The position numbers were made by a program, and so were the translations under genes. The notes under the pieces were generated by a model that did not search any database, was not told the DNA's origin, and saw nothing but the letters and a program-made list of their open reading frames with translations. DNA of 64,000 nucleotides from Allodiplogaster sudhausi (lineage: Eukaryota; Nematoda; Chromadorea; Rhabditida; Diplogasteridae), in NCBI GenBank assembly GCA_945643635.1, contig CALZFC010000016.1, positions 2,959,501 to 3,023,500 of the forward strand. The letters run 5' to 3'. Shown here piece after piece: positions 20,531-32,900 of this stretch (positions within the stretch are counted from its first letter, which is position 1; the number at the start of each line of letters is the position of its first letter).

Positions 20531-22716
20531 GTTGACTTCGACTTTCTAGGCTTAAAGGAAATATCCGACAAAAGAAAACTATATGTGACAAAACTACGCT
20601 TCAAATGTTGCAAAACTCTCAACTGGAAGAACGGCGATCGGGTCCTGCTACAAAATTTCTAATTTTAAACTATGTATGTATGTATATCTATCTAACTTCT
20701 CTCCAGTTCTATCATTGCTTGTATTTCTCTTCTAACATAAGTGCACAGGGCGGGCAGAGGCTGCCCGTTCTTCCCACCCGTTGGCACTCATTACTTGGAT
20801 TTGAAGAGGCACCGGACATATTCTTCCTTTTAAAAAAAATGCAGATTTCTGGCTAAATACTGATTTTCATAAAGCGGGACCACCCCCAATCGATCTTTTA
20901 GGCTAAAGTTGATCATGTGAGAATGTACAGTATTTTCTCTACTAGTACTCCTCCTTCATTTAACATGTTTTCCAATCCATTTCTAATTAGAATAACTTAA
21001 TCGTATTTTAAAAAAATTCCACAGCAGTTTAGTTATAAGACTATACATTTTATACGTTATGATTTTCATATTGAAGATGTTTTTCAACAGAAAGAAAGAA
21101 ATATTTGCGGCAGTTAAATATTAGAGCATCACTAAATAATTTTTGGTTGTTGATTTTGTTTCACCAAATGCAACTTCGCCGACTCAAATATTTTACAATT
21201 AGCAATGTATGCTTTTGAAATTTGACGTTTCTTGTTCGAAACTTCAAGGTCGACGTAATGGCTCCGTCTGCCTAGAGTCTCGTGCAGATTCTATCATGTA
21301 TTTAATCTCACCAAGCATATAATGAATCTGCCTATTCATTGCAATTCAACAAAGCGATCATGCCAAATTTCCTATTCCTTCAAAGGAGCCGAAAACTAAC
21401 TCAATCCTTAATGAGTTCCATTCTCCCTGATATTGCATCAGTCAATTGGAATATCTCTACCTCCCTCTTGAATGGGCCATTGAAAAATAGTAAAAACTTC
21501 TTTTTGTTTTTGCTCCATTTACACTTCATTAAAAATAGCGTCCGTCCTTCTCTTCAATCTCTCTCTTGCTCTTACATTCTATGTCCTCCTATATCTTCGT
21601 CATTCACTACCTCTCTCCTGCAGTGTCTCATTCTCTTTGCACTTCTTCAATTCTCCTTCTCCCACCTTCCGTGGGCGTACGAAAACGCCTTTTTTATATG
21701 ATGGTGCACCCCTCTTGACATCCATTGCAGTTTTGGACAGTTCTTTTCCTTTTACACAAAACAGATAGTGTTTGTGTGATCTTGCATTTACTTCTTTGGT
21801 TAGAGAAATTTGTGTACTTTTAGCACATGCGAGCCTCATGGATATTCTATAAAACATGTTTCGTAATTATCATTTTTTTCAGCGACTTTGATTAACCACT
21901 CTTCATTTCTGGTTATCCTGTCACCACAACTAGGTCAGCCATTCATTCATATCCATAGAGCAGCTCAAATTGCTAGTTGCTACCATTCTTTCAGAATTCG
22001 GCCAAACTGCTAATCACTTTGGACTTAAGAGTCGGCTGCTAGCAAAAGTGTCCTTGGCAAGAAACGTCCTAACAATAAGCATTGGGCTAATTCTGCACCA
22101 TTCGGAAGAGAAAGAAAGTGCAACACAGAGTGAGAATGAGAGTGAGAGTGAGAGAGAGAGGGAGAGAGAGAGTGAAAGAGAACGGGTAGAATGTGCGATT
22201 GCATGCCCCAGTTACGTAATTACGCCAATAATAACCTTGACTATCTTTGGCGCCACAGGTTGCTTGCTACCTAGCGGATATGCATATTTGTTGCAATGGC
22301 ATTCTTATGAGGTATGTATATAACAAGTTTATATCTTACTAGTCAACGATGTCTGACCAAGGAAATATGAAGTGATAGTCTCTTTATCTTGTTTTAAAGC
22401 AATGCAATACGTTAGCCATCGTGGGCAGGGTCTCTAACAGCGTTATTTGTAGCAATACAAAACGTAAATATGTGAATCAATAAGTATGCAAAAGTTTTGA
22501 TTTTTCTTTTAAATACCTAAAATACATATGTAGTAATTAAAAGAGAGAAATTGAACATTACATGTAGATATGTTAACGGTCATCTACCTGTACTACACAT
22601 GGATACGGTAATTGTGAGCAGCAAGCTAGAACTAAGCTAGAACTAATACAGTGAGCAATAAGCTAGAACTGGCCCTAGAGATGTGCTAGAATCCTCCCTG
22701 TCTGCATCCAACTCTT
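20531..22716. other. Intergenic region between the CxxC gene and gene C
   Basis: No convincing exon was found. A segment at 20735-20830 (CCCACCCGTTGGCACTC) recurs inverted at 63395-63420, in gene F. Another at 21970-22400 belongs to the array-wide 3' flanking module, which also occurs near 8425-8700, 31280-31800 and 46100-46760. Short GA tracts lie at 22130-22180. Confidence 0.5.
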
Positions 22717-24946
22717 CTACGCGCAAGTCATGATTCCTTGGGGAAGAAGTTCTGCGCCGTCTGCCGGGTCGCGCAGGAAGGACTTTCCAGCCTCGCAGTA
22801 GATCTGAGCCACCGTTTGCATCGCTGGTGCTTCCATGGCTTTGGCGAACTAAACAGGATATTCTTATGTGACAACGCTTTAAAATTGAAGGAGCAAAAAA
22901 AGCTAAATTATGTTATGATAAGCGCTGAAAAATGAGGCTGCAACGACTCTGTTTAAGAAAAAAAAAAGCTGCACTGACCATTCCCGTGATCTTGTGAGCG
23001 GCCATCGGGCATTTCAGGTAGCATTTGCCGTTGGAGGCGACCGCTTCGACGCCCATGATTTGCATGGCATCGCCGCCCGTCAGGCACGGCATGCAGTCCA
23101 TGGCCGCTCCCGCAGCTGCAAGAGTGAGTGAGATTAGGGAGAAGAGAGAAGAGAGAGAGAGAGTGTTCGAGATAGAGAGGGAAAAAAGAGAAAGAGAGAG
23201 AAATAGAGAGACAGAGAGGGAAAAAGAGAATGAGAGAGAAGAAATAGAGAGAGACTTAGAGAGACAGAGAGATAGAATGAGAGAGAGGTACTATATGTTG
23301 CCATTTGAGACTGACCTCCACACATTGGATTCATGACCATCGCGCCGACCATTCCAGTCGGCGCCCACACGTTGGCCATGCATGTCAGAGTGAGCGCTTC
23401 CACTCCGTTCTGAGGATTGATTCAGCATGATGATGTAAACTTCTCTCTCTCTCTCTCTCACGTCTGTTACCGAGCCGCATGCGAAAGGCCTAATTGTTAA
23501 GACCAACTTTGCTTGAATTAACGAGACGTTGAAATAGCTTCAATTGCTGTACTCCTTCTCACGAAAAAAGAAACTTAGAAAAAAACAACTAATTCATTTT
23601 ATTTGACCATAAGCATGACGGGCCCCGTGGGACAGAACGCTATGACATTCATGCCATCCTTGTAGTACATGAGACCCGGGAAGTTCATGCATTCCATGAC
23701 GGGCGACATCGCTAGCGCTGAAAAAGTTCCTTCTTCTTTTATTGGTCATTAGTTTTGGTCTTTATAAAAAATCATATAGTTTTGTACACTTTTTTCGAAG
23801 AGCTATTTTGGCGGCAAATAGAGGAGAAAAAACCGTTACACCTACCGGTGATCTTGCACGTGACTCCAGTGCCCATTTGCAATGTCGGCATAAACGTGTT
23901 GTCTGCTTGGCAAGTGGCTTTGCCGCCCATGACCGCCTCCAGAACACCCGGAGCTTTCTATAAATAATGGGTGGAATTTAGTTTGCGCCCCTAGAATGGT
24001 TGGCTGGTTCGAGTCTTTCCATGAACTAACCACATGGAGCAACTCGCCGCCGTCGGGACACGCACTCTCGCACTTTGATGATCTGGCAGCGGCGCAGACA
24101 CCGTCCGCGTTGCAGCTCTCGAATGCCGGCAATGCCGTGCAGCCGCAGGCTTCTGACGCGCATATCATATTTTGTGCATGATAAAAAAGTATAACTATCT
24201 ACATATTCTAAATAATTTTAAGTAACATAAAACTGACTATATCTTAACAACTGGAAATATTTACAAAAAAAATCCTAAAAATAATAGCTAACGGCAGGGC
24301 AAGACCACTGACTGGCGCAGCCGACCATGTTCGTCTTCGGGTCCAATGGCATCGGGCCGGGCATGGTCTTGTCCTTGGTCGTCGTCCACATCTTGTTCAT
24401 GCAGAGGAATCCCGTCATCTCGTTGGCCTCCTAAAAGGTACGCAGCTTACCGCTGATTCTCTAGCTCATATCATCGTCTCTCTCTCTCTCTTTTCTCTCC
24501 CTCTCGATCCCTCTCTCTTTCTGAAAATATAAATAACTTGCCAACATCGGTGTCGTCATGCCCATCGGAAGGACTGCAGCCATATAGCCCATCGGGCATG
24601 CGTAAAACTTCAAGAATTCACATATAAAAGTGTGGCACACAAATTTACTTACATTTTAAAGGGGTTTTCGACAAAAACAAATTGCTTCCTCTCCATATGA
24701 ACAAGCTTGGCCTAAGGATCGATTGGAGATTTAAATTTCGTCCCGTGAGACACAGAAGTCAGGGAGAATCCAGAAAATGAAAGAAATTTTTCAATTTGAA
24801 ATTTTGTTTCCGGGCCCTAAATCAACACTCATTCAGTTGAGAGTTCTGCACCGTTTGAAGCGTAATTCAATCAGATACGGTCTGCTTTCATCGGATACTT
24901 CCTTTAAGGCAGCATAAACAAAGAATAGTAAAAGAAGTTGAAGCGG

Positions 24947-24988
<42 letters not shown>

Positions 24989-26796
24989 TATGTATATAAT
25001 ATATAGAAGTAACTAATATACCATGTCTGTCAGAGTCGGCATAATGTAGATAAAATCGGGATGCGGTCCTTGCAAGAAATTGAGCGGCTCGCACTCGGTC
25101 GCCGCCGCCTTCTTGAGACAGCCGACCTCGGTCGTGGCGGCGTCGAGCTTCATCCCTTCAATTCCCGCCGTTGGCGTCGAATGCCACAAGCCAGCAATGC
25201 ACGAGAGCAGTGCTGCCATGGCCCCCTTCAAAATTGATATTTAGTGTGCCATCGCTCATTATGATAATAATATCTGTGTTTTCCATTCTCCCTTTCGCTC
25301 TTTCTCTCTCTCTCTCTCTCGCTCTAAAACACAATTCTTGTCATCATATAGATTCAAAAAAACATCTAAGAGTGATCGCCGTCAGTGAGGAGAAAAAGTA
25401 GTAACGGCGAAACTATTAGGACAATTTTTCTTGAATTTCACAAAGACTTATAAAAGCAGGTAAAACCTTATTTCTCGTGCTTTTCGTTGGATCAAACGAG
25501 ATCATTTCTTCGTGTAAATACATATAAATGCCATCTATTTGGCTTACAACCAGGGGTCGAATAAAAGTAGAGAAGTCACTACTATGTATTGCTAAGAAAA
25601 CCGATAAAAATATCTTTGTAATACTTGTTATTTTTTACTTTTATTCGATTCCAGGGCGTAAGCCAAATGGACGGCATTTACATATATTCACGCCAAGAAA
25701 TGATCTCTTTTGATTTGCTGAAATGCAGGGGAAACAAGGCGCTTTCATCTCCTTGCAAGCAGAAGAAAGAGCAAGAAAGCATATGAGTAGATCGCATACA
25801 CGAACCGGAACAGGAACACCATCCCCCTGGGACGAGTGACGAGATCGGCATCCGCTCCGCACATGAAGAGCTAAACATATGTACATCTTTCGTCTCTTAC
25901 CTTAAAGGAACCCATTTCCCACATTTGAATTCCCGAATTGCATTACACAAGCGCGATAGGGCATGCATGACTATTTGGTTCAAGTAAAAATAAACAAATA
26001 TTACTCTCCTAAACGTCTAGCCTGTTCTTGCGACTTCATTTATGTATCGATTGATCATTTAATATATTGATCTACCATAGGAGGTATTAACATATCGATT
26101 GATCGCCTCTTTCGATATATCGATTGATCATTCAGTATATTGATCTACCACAGTGACCAGTGCTTACCATGTCGGTCGACTGTGCAGGCATAACGATCAT
26201 GCCCCACGCATTCAGGCCGTTTGGTAGAATCATAAGAGTCGGACAGGCTCCTGGCGGTTTAAAAATTTTTTTTTATTAAATTTTTAATTTTAATTTTAAT
26301 TTTTCAACAACAATAATGCGACATTTTAAAAAGATTTCTCCCGATTTCATCTTCATCAATTAAGTTATCTCGGAAAAAGTAGTTTCAGTGTGCATACAGT
26401 AAGTAAGCTTTTCGTAACCTTTTAGCCATTTCTTATCTTTAATTTTGAATATTTGCTCTTTTATTGCACAATGACTCGCTCGATTTGCCACTCTCTGTCA
26501 AATGAGGCTTAGAGAGGGGGGGGGGGTGGTAATAAACGAGTGAAACGGTATTCCGTGTAAACAAATTCGACTGACTTATGCAGCCGACTTTAGCATCCGC
26601 AGGCACAGCCGTCCCTGCCTGTCCAGCCACTGGAGTGTTATGCCATGCTCCGTTAATGCAAGACAGCACATTGTTCGCGGGAAGCTAAAATTGTATTTAT
26701 GTACTATAGCTATATTCTAGCCTTTCTCCCTCACTCTCTCTCTCTCTCATCGCTCTTTCTCTCTCTCTCACACTCTCTCTCTCATCGCTCTCTCTT

Positions 26797-26841
<45 letters not shown>

Positions 26842-28601
26842 TAATGATAACACATTGTGAAAGAGAAAACATATCTGTACCTTATCTGGCATTGCCGCTC
26901 CGTTTGGCTGAACGCCCAAAACAGAATCCATTGGGCATGTCATCAGCTAAACAACGAATATTTACCGCGACATTACAGCATATATTCCTCACTTAAATCA
27001 ATAATGTGCTCATCAATCATGTTCTTTTCTTGCAACAATTACAACTTTCCTCCTCTATTTTTCTCCTCTTATGAACAGAATTCTTATGTAATCAGAGAGG
27101 CGCCTCTACTTCTCAGTTGTATGCTGCTAACGACATGACTATCGGGCTAATGGTGTGACTATGAAAGAGGCGCCTCCATTTTAGAGGCGCTTCGATTGCA
27201 GTAAATACAGTATCACTAAAATGTATGTACTTACCACGTCTGTTACCGTCGGCATGATGACATCGCCTTCCACGGGCAAGAGTGTCAACGGTGTGCAGGC
27301 TCCTCCTGGAGGTGTGCCAGCTTCTGTAATATCATATATATTTTTTCTGATTTAAATTTGGTGCGCAAAAGCAAGATTAACTTTATCCCACTCATTCGTG
27401 CGTGTGAGCTATTTTCTTGTGCGACCAGCGAAATTGCACGCAAGAATGAGAGATTACGTTCTCTCACAATCAGGGCAGACGCGGGAAATCAAACACGAAT
27501 TAATTCTTTTTTTTTCCTCCTCCGTTTAATCTGAACACTGACTGAGGCAGCCGATTTTGCTGCCATCGGCTGGGTCGTAAGCCTCGCCCGCACCGTTCGG
27601 GTCTGTGGTCGCCAACCACTTGCCGGCATTGCACGCGAGCAGAGTGCCGGGGGGCAACTTCAATTTACGTATATCAATTTTGCTTTTTTTCCTTGACTAT
27701 CAATTTTATCAACTGTTATGAATGTTCAAGTCGACTCTTTTGTCCTTTGAAAAGTATGTGAGCAACGGAAATGGAAAGATTGAGAGAGAAGTTGAAACAG
27801 ATAAAGAGACAAGGAGAGAAAGAGGGAAAGAGAGAGTCAGAGAGAGGTAGACAGATAAGAGAGAGAAAGAGGGAAACAAAACTAACCGGAGATGGTGCTA
27901 CCGCGCCTGCCCGAAGAATGTGTGCAGTTGAACCAGCCGGGCAGCGTACTACCTACACATGTACACATATAAGACTAAATTTATGTATTTTTTAAGTTAA
28001 ACATTGGATAAATTTATAGAGATTCCTGTTACTACCGACTGATCAAATATCAACATGAAAATCTGCACATGTTCTTCGAATGGTAGTAAATAATTAAATA
28101 AATAAGTCAGTTAATATGAAGCTAAACGTTCTGATTAGACTCTTACCCTGCCTTCGACTGTCGGCGCGACTGATTCCCCTAGAGGAATCATGCCGACATC
28201 CATGAAGCTCAGAGTTGGGCAAGGCTTATCTTCAAAGAGTTGTGTCTACACTGTAGAGTGAAGAAGAGAAACAGAGAAACAAAGGAAAAGATAGCGAGAG
28301 TGAGCGAGAGAGAGAGAGAAATAGAGAGAGAGAGAGAATGAGTAAGAAGTAGATGGATGAGGACTAGTGAGAATGAGAGATCTTTATCACAAGATTTTAA
28401 AATAAAACTACATATACTATTTAAAATAAATGTTTCACTGACTTTTCATGGAAAGTTGAAATCAGAAATGTGTATTTATGTGTTTATAAACAGAATACAC
28501 TTGAATAAGATTACTGTACCTCCGGGTCCTGGATTCACTGGCATACAGCAGTAGACTGATGGGAGCAGAAGGAGAAGAATGACTGCGCTTCGTGTTGTCA
28601 T
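22717..28601 (-). CDS. Array gene C: secreted Cys-rich modular protein, frameshift in exon 9
   Basis: Exons 5' to 3': 28520-28601, 28147-28229, 27887-27952, 27543-27657, 27235-27323, 26881-26946, 26576-26684, 26168-26250, 25806-25870, 25022-25225, 24542-24607, 24313-24430, 24031-24152, 23846-23957, 23608-23717, 23316-23409, 22979-23115, 22717-22848. The leader MTTRSAVILLLLLPSVYCCMPV is a signal peptide. The seven-module layout is that of gene B. Exon 9 is 65 nt, not 66 or 69: one base is missing against gene E near 25815-25825, which shifts the frame if the conserved donor (25805) is used. An upstream GTGTTCC inside the exon would give a 51-nt exon in phase and restore the frame, so the gene may still work with a shorter module 3. 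All other exons are open. Intron 11 has a GC donor. Confidence 0.8.
24946..24988. repeat. TA dinucleotide run in intron 10 of gene C
   Basis: An almost pure alternating TA tract, interrupted once by ACATAT, lies just after the donor of exon 10 (25022). Confidence 0.9.
25525..25680. repeat. Foldback element inside intron 9 of gene C
   Basis: Bases 25525-25569 and 25636-25680 are inverted copies with a few mismatches. The left starts TAAATGCCATC and the right ends with the reverse complement of TAAATGCCGTC. The loop is about 66 bp. No similar hairpin is seen in the same intron of genes B, D or E, so it probably inserted after duplication. Confidence 0.75.
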
Positions 28602-28641
28602 TCTGAAGATAAGAAGGACGTGCAGATATGGTTGAGATACA

Positions 28642-28681
<40 letters not shown>

Positions 28682-29013
28682 CGAGAGAAAAAAAACATAG
28701 ACGGTGAGATCAGAGAGAAAGAGAGATAGAGAAAAAAAGATGGAGAAGAGATAAAAGTAACAGAGAGTGAGAGAGAGAGAGAAATAGAGAGAAAGATGAT
28801 ATACACATATTATAATGAGAATAGTTCACAGTGCAGCACCAATTAAATATAAAAATAGAGGTATTGGTAGAGATTAAGAAAGATGTTTAAAAGCAAAGTA
28901 GTAAATAAAGATCTCTTCATTGTGAATCTATTTTAGCGAAAATAAAATGAAGTTGGGCTTTCACGGCGTTAACTTTCGGAGAAGTAAACTCTCAGATCTC
29001 ATCACCGCACTGG

Positions 29014-29110
29014 CAGAAGTGAGGAAAGAGCACCTTAAGAACGATGGGCCTCCGCCAAAAGATCGCTGTACGGAAAAGGATGGATATGTTCTCTTACGCT
29101 CAAGGCGCTC
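29014..29110 (-). promoter_or_regulatory. Conserved block upstream of gene C
   Basis: This is the gene C copy of the block described upstream of gene B. It has GAGGAAAGAGCACCTTAAG, GCCAAAAGATCGC and CGGAAAAGGATGG, about 410 bp before the start codon. Confidence 0.35.
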
Positions 29111-29924
29111 TAATTCAACAAAAACGCTTGTTCCCATTTGCTAACCTCTCTCTCTCTCTCCCAGCCTCTATTACGCTTTCGAACCTTTTTCTCTATTTCC
29201 ATTTCCTTTTCTCTGTGCTTGCCTGTCTTTTCAGTTATGCTTCTTATGCTCTCTCTCTCTCTCACTTTCACTCTCTCCTTCCTCATTTCTCTGTTTCTCT
29301 CTTTTCGTCACTCTATCTCTCCCTCTCTGCTCTCTTGCTCTATAACGAAAGTCGAAGTCAATTGTCATACTTCGATCAGGCTTCTCTGCTTTATTCATTC
29401 AATTACTCAGTTCAGTAATGAGCTTTCAGCCAGAGCTTGGCTGCCGATGGCAGCCTTGAGCTGAAAGTGGCTTTTGCTAGGCGTGCACGTTTCATTTTCC
29501 TGCGGGGCTTATCACGGCCAAAAGCTCATTCTTTCCTTATCTCACTCTTTCTCTTTCCTCCCGCTCTTTCTCTCACTCTTCATCTTTCTCTAGCTGTTTC
29601 TAGTTGCCATTTCTACATACATATTTCTAAATCTCTACTTTTTCCACCATTTAGTTTGTCACTTATGTCCCATATTCAATTTGCCACATTTGCAGAAACT
29701 TGGGCAAATTAACCGACTGTAACCATGAATATAACAGATAGAACAATCCTTCACAAATATCACAGCTGTGAATTTGGCACAAGATCCTCTCAATTACAGT
29801 TTAAAATATAAATATATTCGTCTCAAAGGATTTACTCTGTTGTGATTGAACCGACCATTGCTTCCCATTTTCTCCTCGACGTCTTGTGACTGTCAATTTT
29901 TATATATTTATCACGACTTTTAGC

Positions 29925-29928
<4 letters not shown>

Positions 29929-29967
<39 letters not shown>
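29929..29967. repeat. TA dinucleotide run
   Basis: About 38 bp of uninterrupted TA repeats lie in the C-D gap. Confidence 0.95.
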
Positions 29968-29971
<4 letters not shown>

Positions 29972-32900
29972 ATAAAGCAACTGCTGCCAGATGTACCATA
30001 GTTATGGTATTATTTATAACATCTACCACCTCTCATTATTCCTGAAATATTTGCTTTTAAAATACCTCACAACTAAGGAAGATGAAAAAGCAGATAGAAG
30101 ACAGAGAGGGGAGAAGAAAGAACAGCGAGACGGGCTGGCCAAGTAATTCTTTGAGCTTTTGACCTTGCGTTTCAAACCGCAATGAGAGAAAAAGACCACA
30201 ATTGCCTCAAAAAAGAAGAATATTGTTTAAGGAAGAACCCTTGTGCACTGCATCCACTACATCAACATCTGCAGTACACAATGGTCCTCATCACGGTACA
30301 ATCAGTTTAAGCCTAACTTCAATAAACGTAACTTTCCATTTAAACATACACACTTATGTACATATGTAGCAGAACCTCCCTTCACATTCCCATACCATAC
30401 GAACTTAATGCCCTCTTTTATTTCAGCAACAAGCGAATCCAGAAGGCCTATTCGGCAGTCCGAGAAATACCACCTCGTCAGTGAACAACGGTGCGATTTT
30501 TTCGTCATAATTTGGTGCATTTTACTGGTATTTTTTCCTTCTTTTCTCTACGTAGCCATTTTCCATAAATACATACATGTTAAAATTTAGTTAGTGAAAT
30601 GTGCTTCAAAATGTGCAAACATAAATTACCATATAATATTCCCCCCATCACGTTTGCATATTTCACTCCTCCCTTTAGTAACTCGTCATTTTAAGACTGT
30701 AAAATTAAAGTGAAAAATCTCTACAAAGAAAGGAAAATGCTTCAACAATCGCCTTGTAGCGACAGTAGCCAGCATTAGGTGAATGTTTCACTAGAAGATA
30801 GAACCGAGAACAGCGCTGCCTCCAACCGTGAAAGAGGCGGCAAATGCCCGTTTTTGCGTAAATCTTTAATCTTCCATCCCTTTTCTCTGTTTTCGATATT
30901 TTATAATCGAAGAAAATTATTCACTCTTCTCAGCGTTCAGATTTTACGTTTGTTTTATTCATTTACCGCATTCTTGAGAGAATTGCTTGTAAAATATCTT
31001 TTAGAGATAATGGCGAAAAAGAAGCAAAGAGAGAACAGAGAGGTTGACGGAAAAAAAAACAAGAAAGGCGATCCAACTAATTTTTGTTCTTTTGCACTTG
31101 TGCTTCATCCAACAATGAGACAAAAAGATCAGAATTCACTGAAGAAGCGAGAATGTTGAAGACGCGATAACCTTGCACAGTCCACTGCAACGTCTGCATT
31201 CGTCTACACGGTCCAAATCTACGGTTCTCTTCCGTGTTCATAATCTACTTTCCACTTATGCTTAGACCTGGCTAAACTACGCTATGAGGATGCAGGGGGC
31301 TAATACATCACCATTCGGAAAAGAACGAAAGTGCATTAGAGGAAAGTGAGAGTGAGAGAAGGAGCCAGAGTGAACGAGAGGAGTAGACTGAGATATTGGA
31401 TGACCCACTCACGCAATCTAGTAGTCTTGGTGGCACTCGTTCTTTATTGCCATCGCTTACATCTTTGCAGTGGGTTAAAAACTAAATGTGTTTTTGCATG
31501 ATATTAGTTGCAACTGTCTACCAAAACAGTAAATATAACCGATTGAGAATTTTATCGTTGTTCATCATGAACCGTTGTAAGCTCACGTTTCTTAAATTCA
31601 CTTATCGTAAATTTGTATGCATCAGCGAGGTCTTCTTTCCCTTGCCTTTCTTTTCGCTCGCGCTCCATCTGTTGTCTGTAGAGTGAAAAAAATTCGTGTT
31701 CAATCGCTCTCTTCCCGGCCTTTCAAGTAGTCAAGAACAAACCATTCTCTTGTTTTCAACACCAGACTTCCGCTCATCAACAAGGTACGATTTATATATT
31801 ATAAACAAAAAAAATTTATTTTTACGTTTCGACGTTCACAATTATGTACATATGCATGTACATATATATGTGCACTGTAAGTGTAAGAAGAAAACGAGAA
31901 CTAGACCGATAGTTGACTGTGGGCCCTAGAACTACATGTAACTAAGCTACACATGCATAGGTACTATAATCGTGCGAAGCAACTAAGCTAGAATTAAAAC
32001 TGTAAGCAATAAGCTAGAACGAGCTCTAGAGATTTGCTAGAATCCTCTCTCTCTCTCTCTCTCTGTCGTCACCAATCTTCTACGCGCAGGCCATTGCTCC
32101 CTTGGGTAGAAGAGTCATGCCATCAGGCGTGTACAGGAAGGAATTTCCATTTGCGCAGTAGATCTGGTTCACCGTATGCTCCATTTCCATCATTTGCACA
32201 TTGTCGACGAACTGAACAGAATTTTTCATCCTTTAGTAAAATTGACTTTAAAATAATATTATTCGTGGTGAATTTCCAAATTCTTCTAAACTACAAGAAA
32301 TTGAAAATTTTTGACAAACGCGCAATTTAGGGAAGGCCATCTTATTTTAGCAAGCATCACTGCAAAGTTGAAGGAGCCAACAATGCATGCTTGAATTCGC
32401 GCCTTTTTGCCTGGCACAAGGGCGAAAGAGCATGGGTGTGATTTAGCGTGGACGCGGCTAGAATTGTCAGGAAAATTCAAGTAGATTTCGGTTGGGTTTC
32501 GCGTGCTTCTTTAACATTGACTACTAGCATAAGCACTGAAAAAAGAGGCTGAAGCGATTTGGGTAAAAGAAGAAAGAAGCGGGAACTGACCATTCCCTTG
32601 AGCTTTTGGCCGGTCGTCATGCATTTCACGTAGCATTTGCCGTTGGAGGCGACCGCGATGACGCCAGTGATTGGCATGCCACCGGCACCTTTCAAGCAGT
32701 CATTGCACTCCGTGGCCGCGGGGGTCGCTGCAAGAGAGTGATATAGAGAAAGAGTATGAGGGGAGAGATTATAAGAGCGAAAGAAAGAGAAGGAGAGTGA
32801 GAGAGGAGTCACAGAGAAGAAGAAGAGGGGTTATGAAATATTAAAAAAAAATAATGGAAGTTAAAAGAATTTGTCAAAAACTACGGCCGGATTGCGCATA

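Larger units (their letters stand above)
28602..32079. other. C-D intergenic region
   Basis: It holds GA tracts just upstream of gene C (28640-28800), the conserved upstream block at 29014-29110, CT-rich stretches at 29140-29340 and 29520-29590, a TA run at 29929-29967, the array-wide intergenic module at 30070-30550 with a second partial copy at 31010-31200, and the 3' flanking module at 31280-31800. No real gene is supported. Confidence 0.6.
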
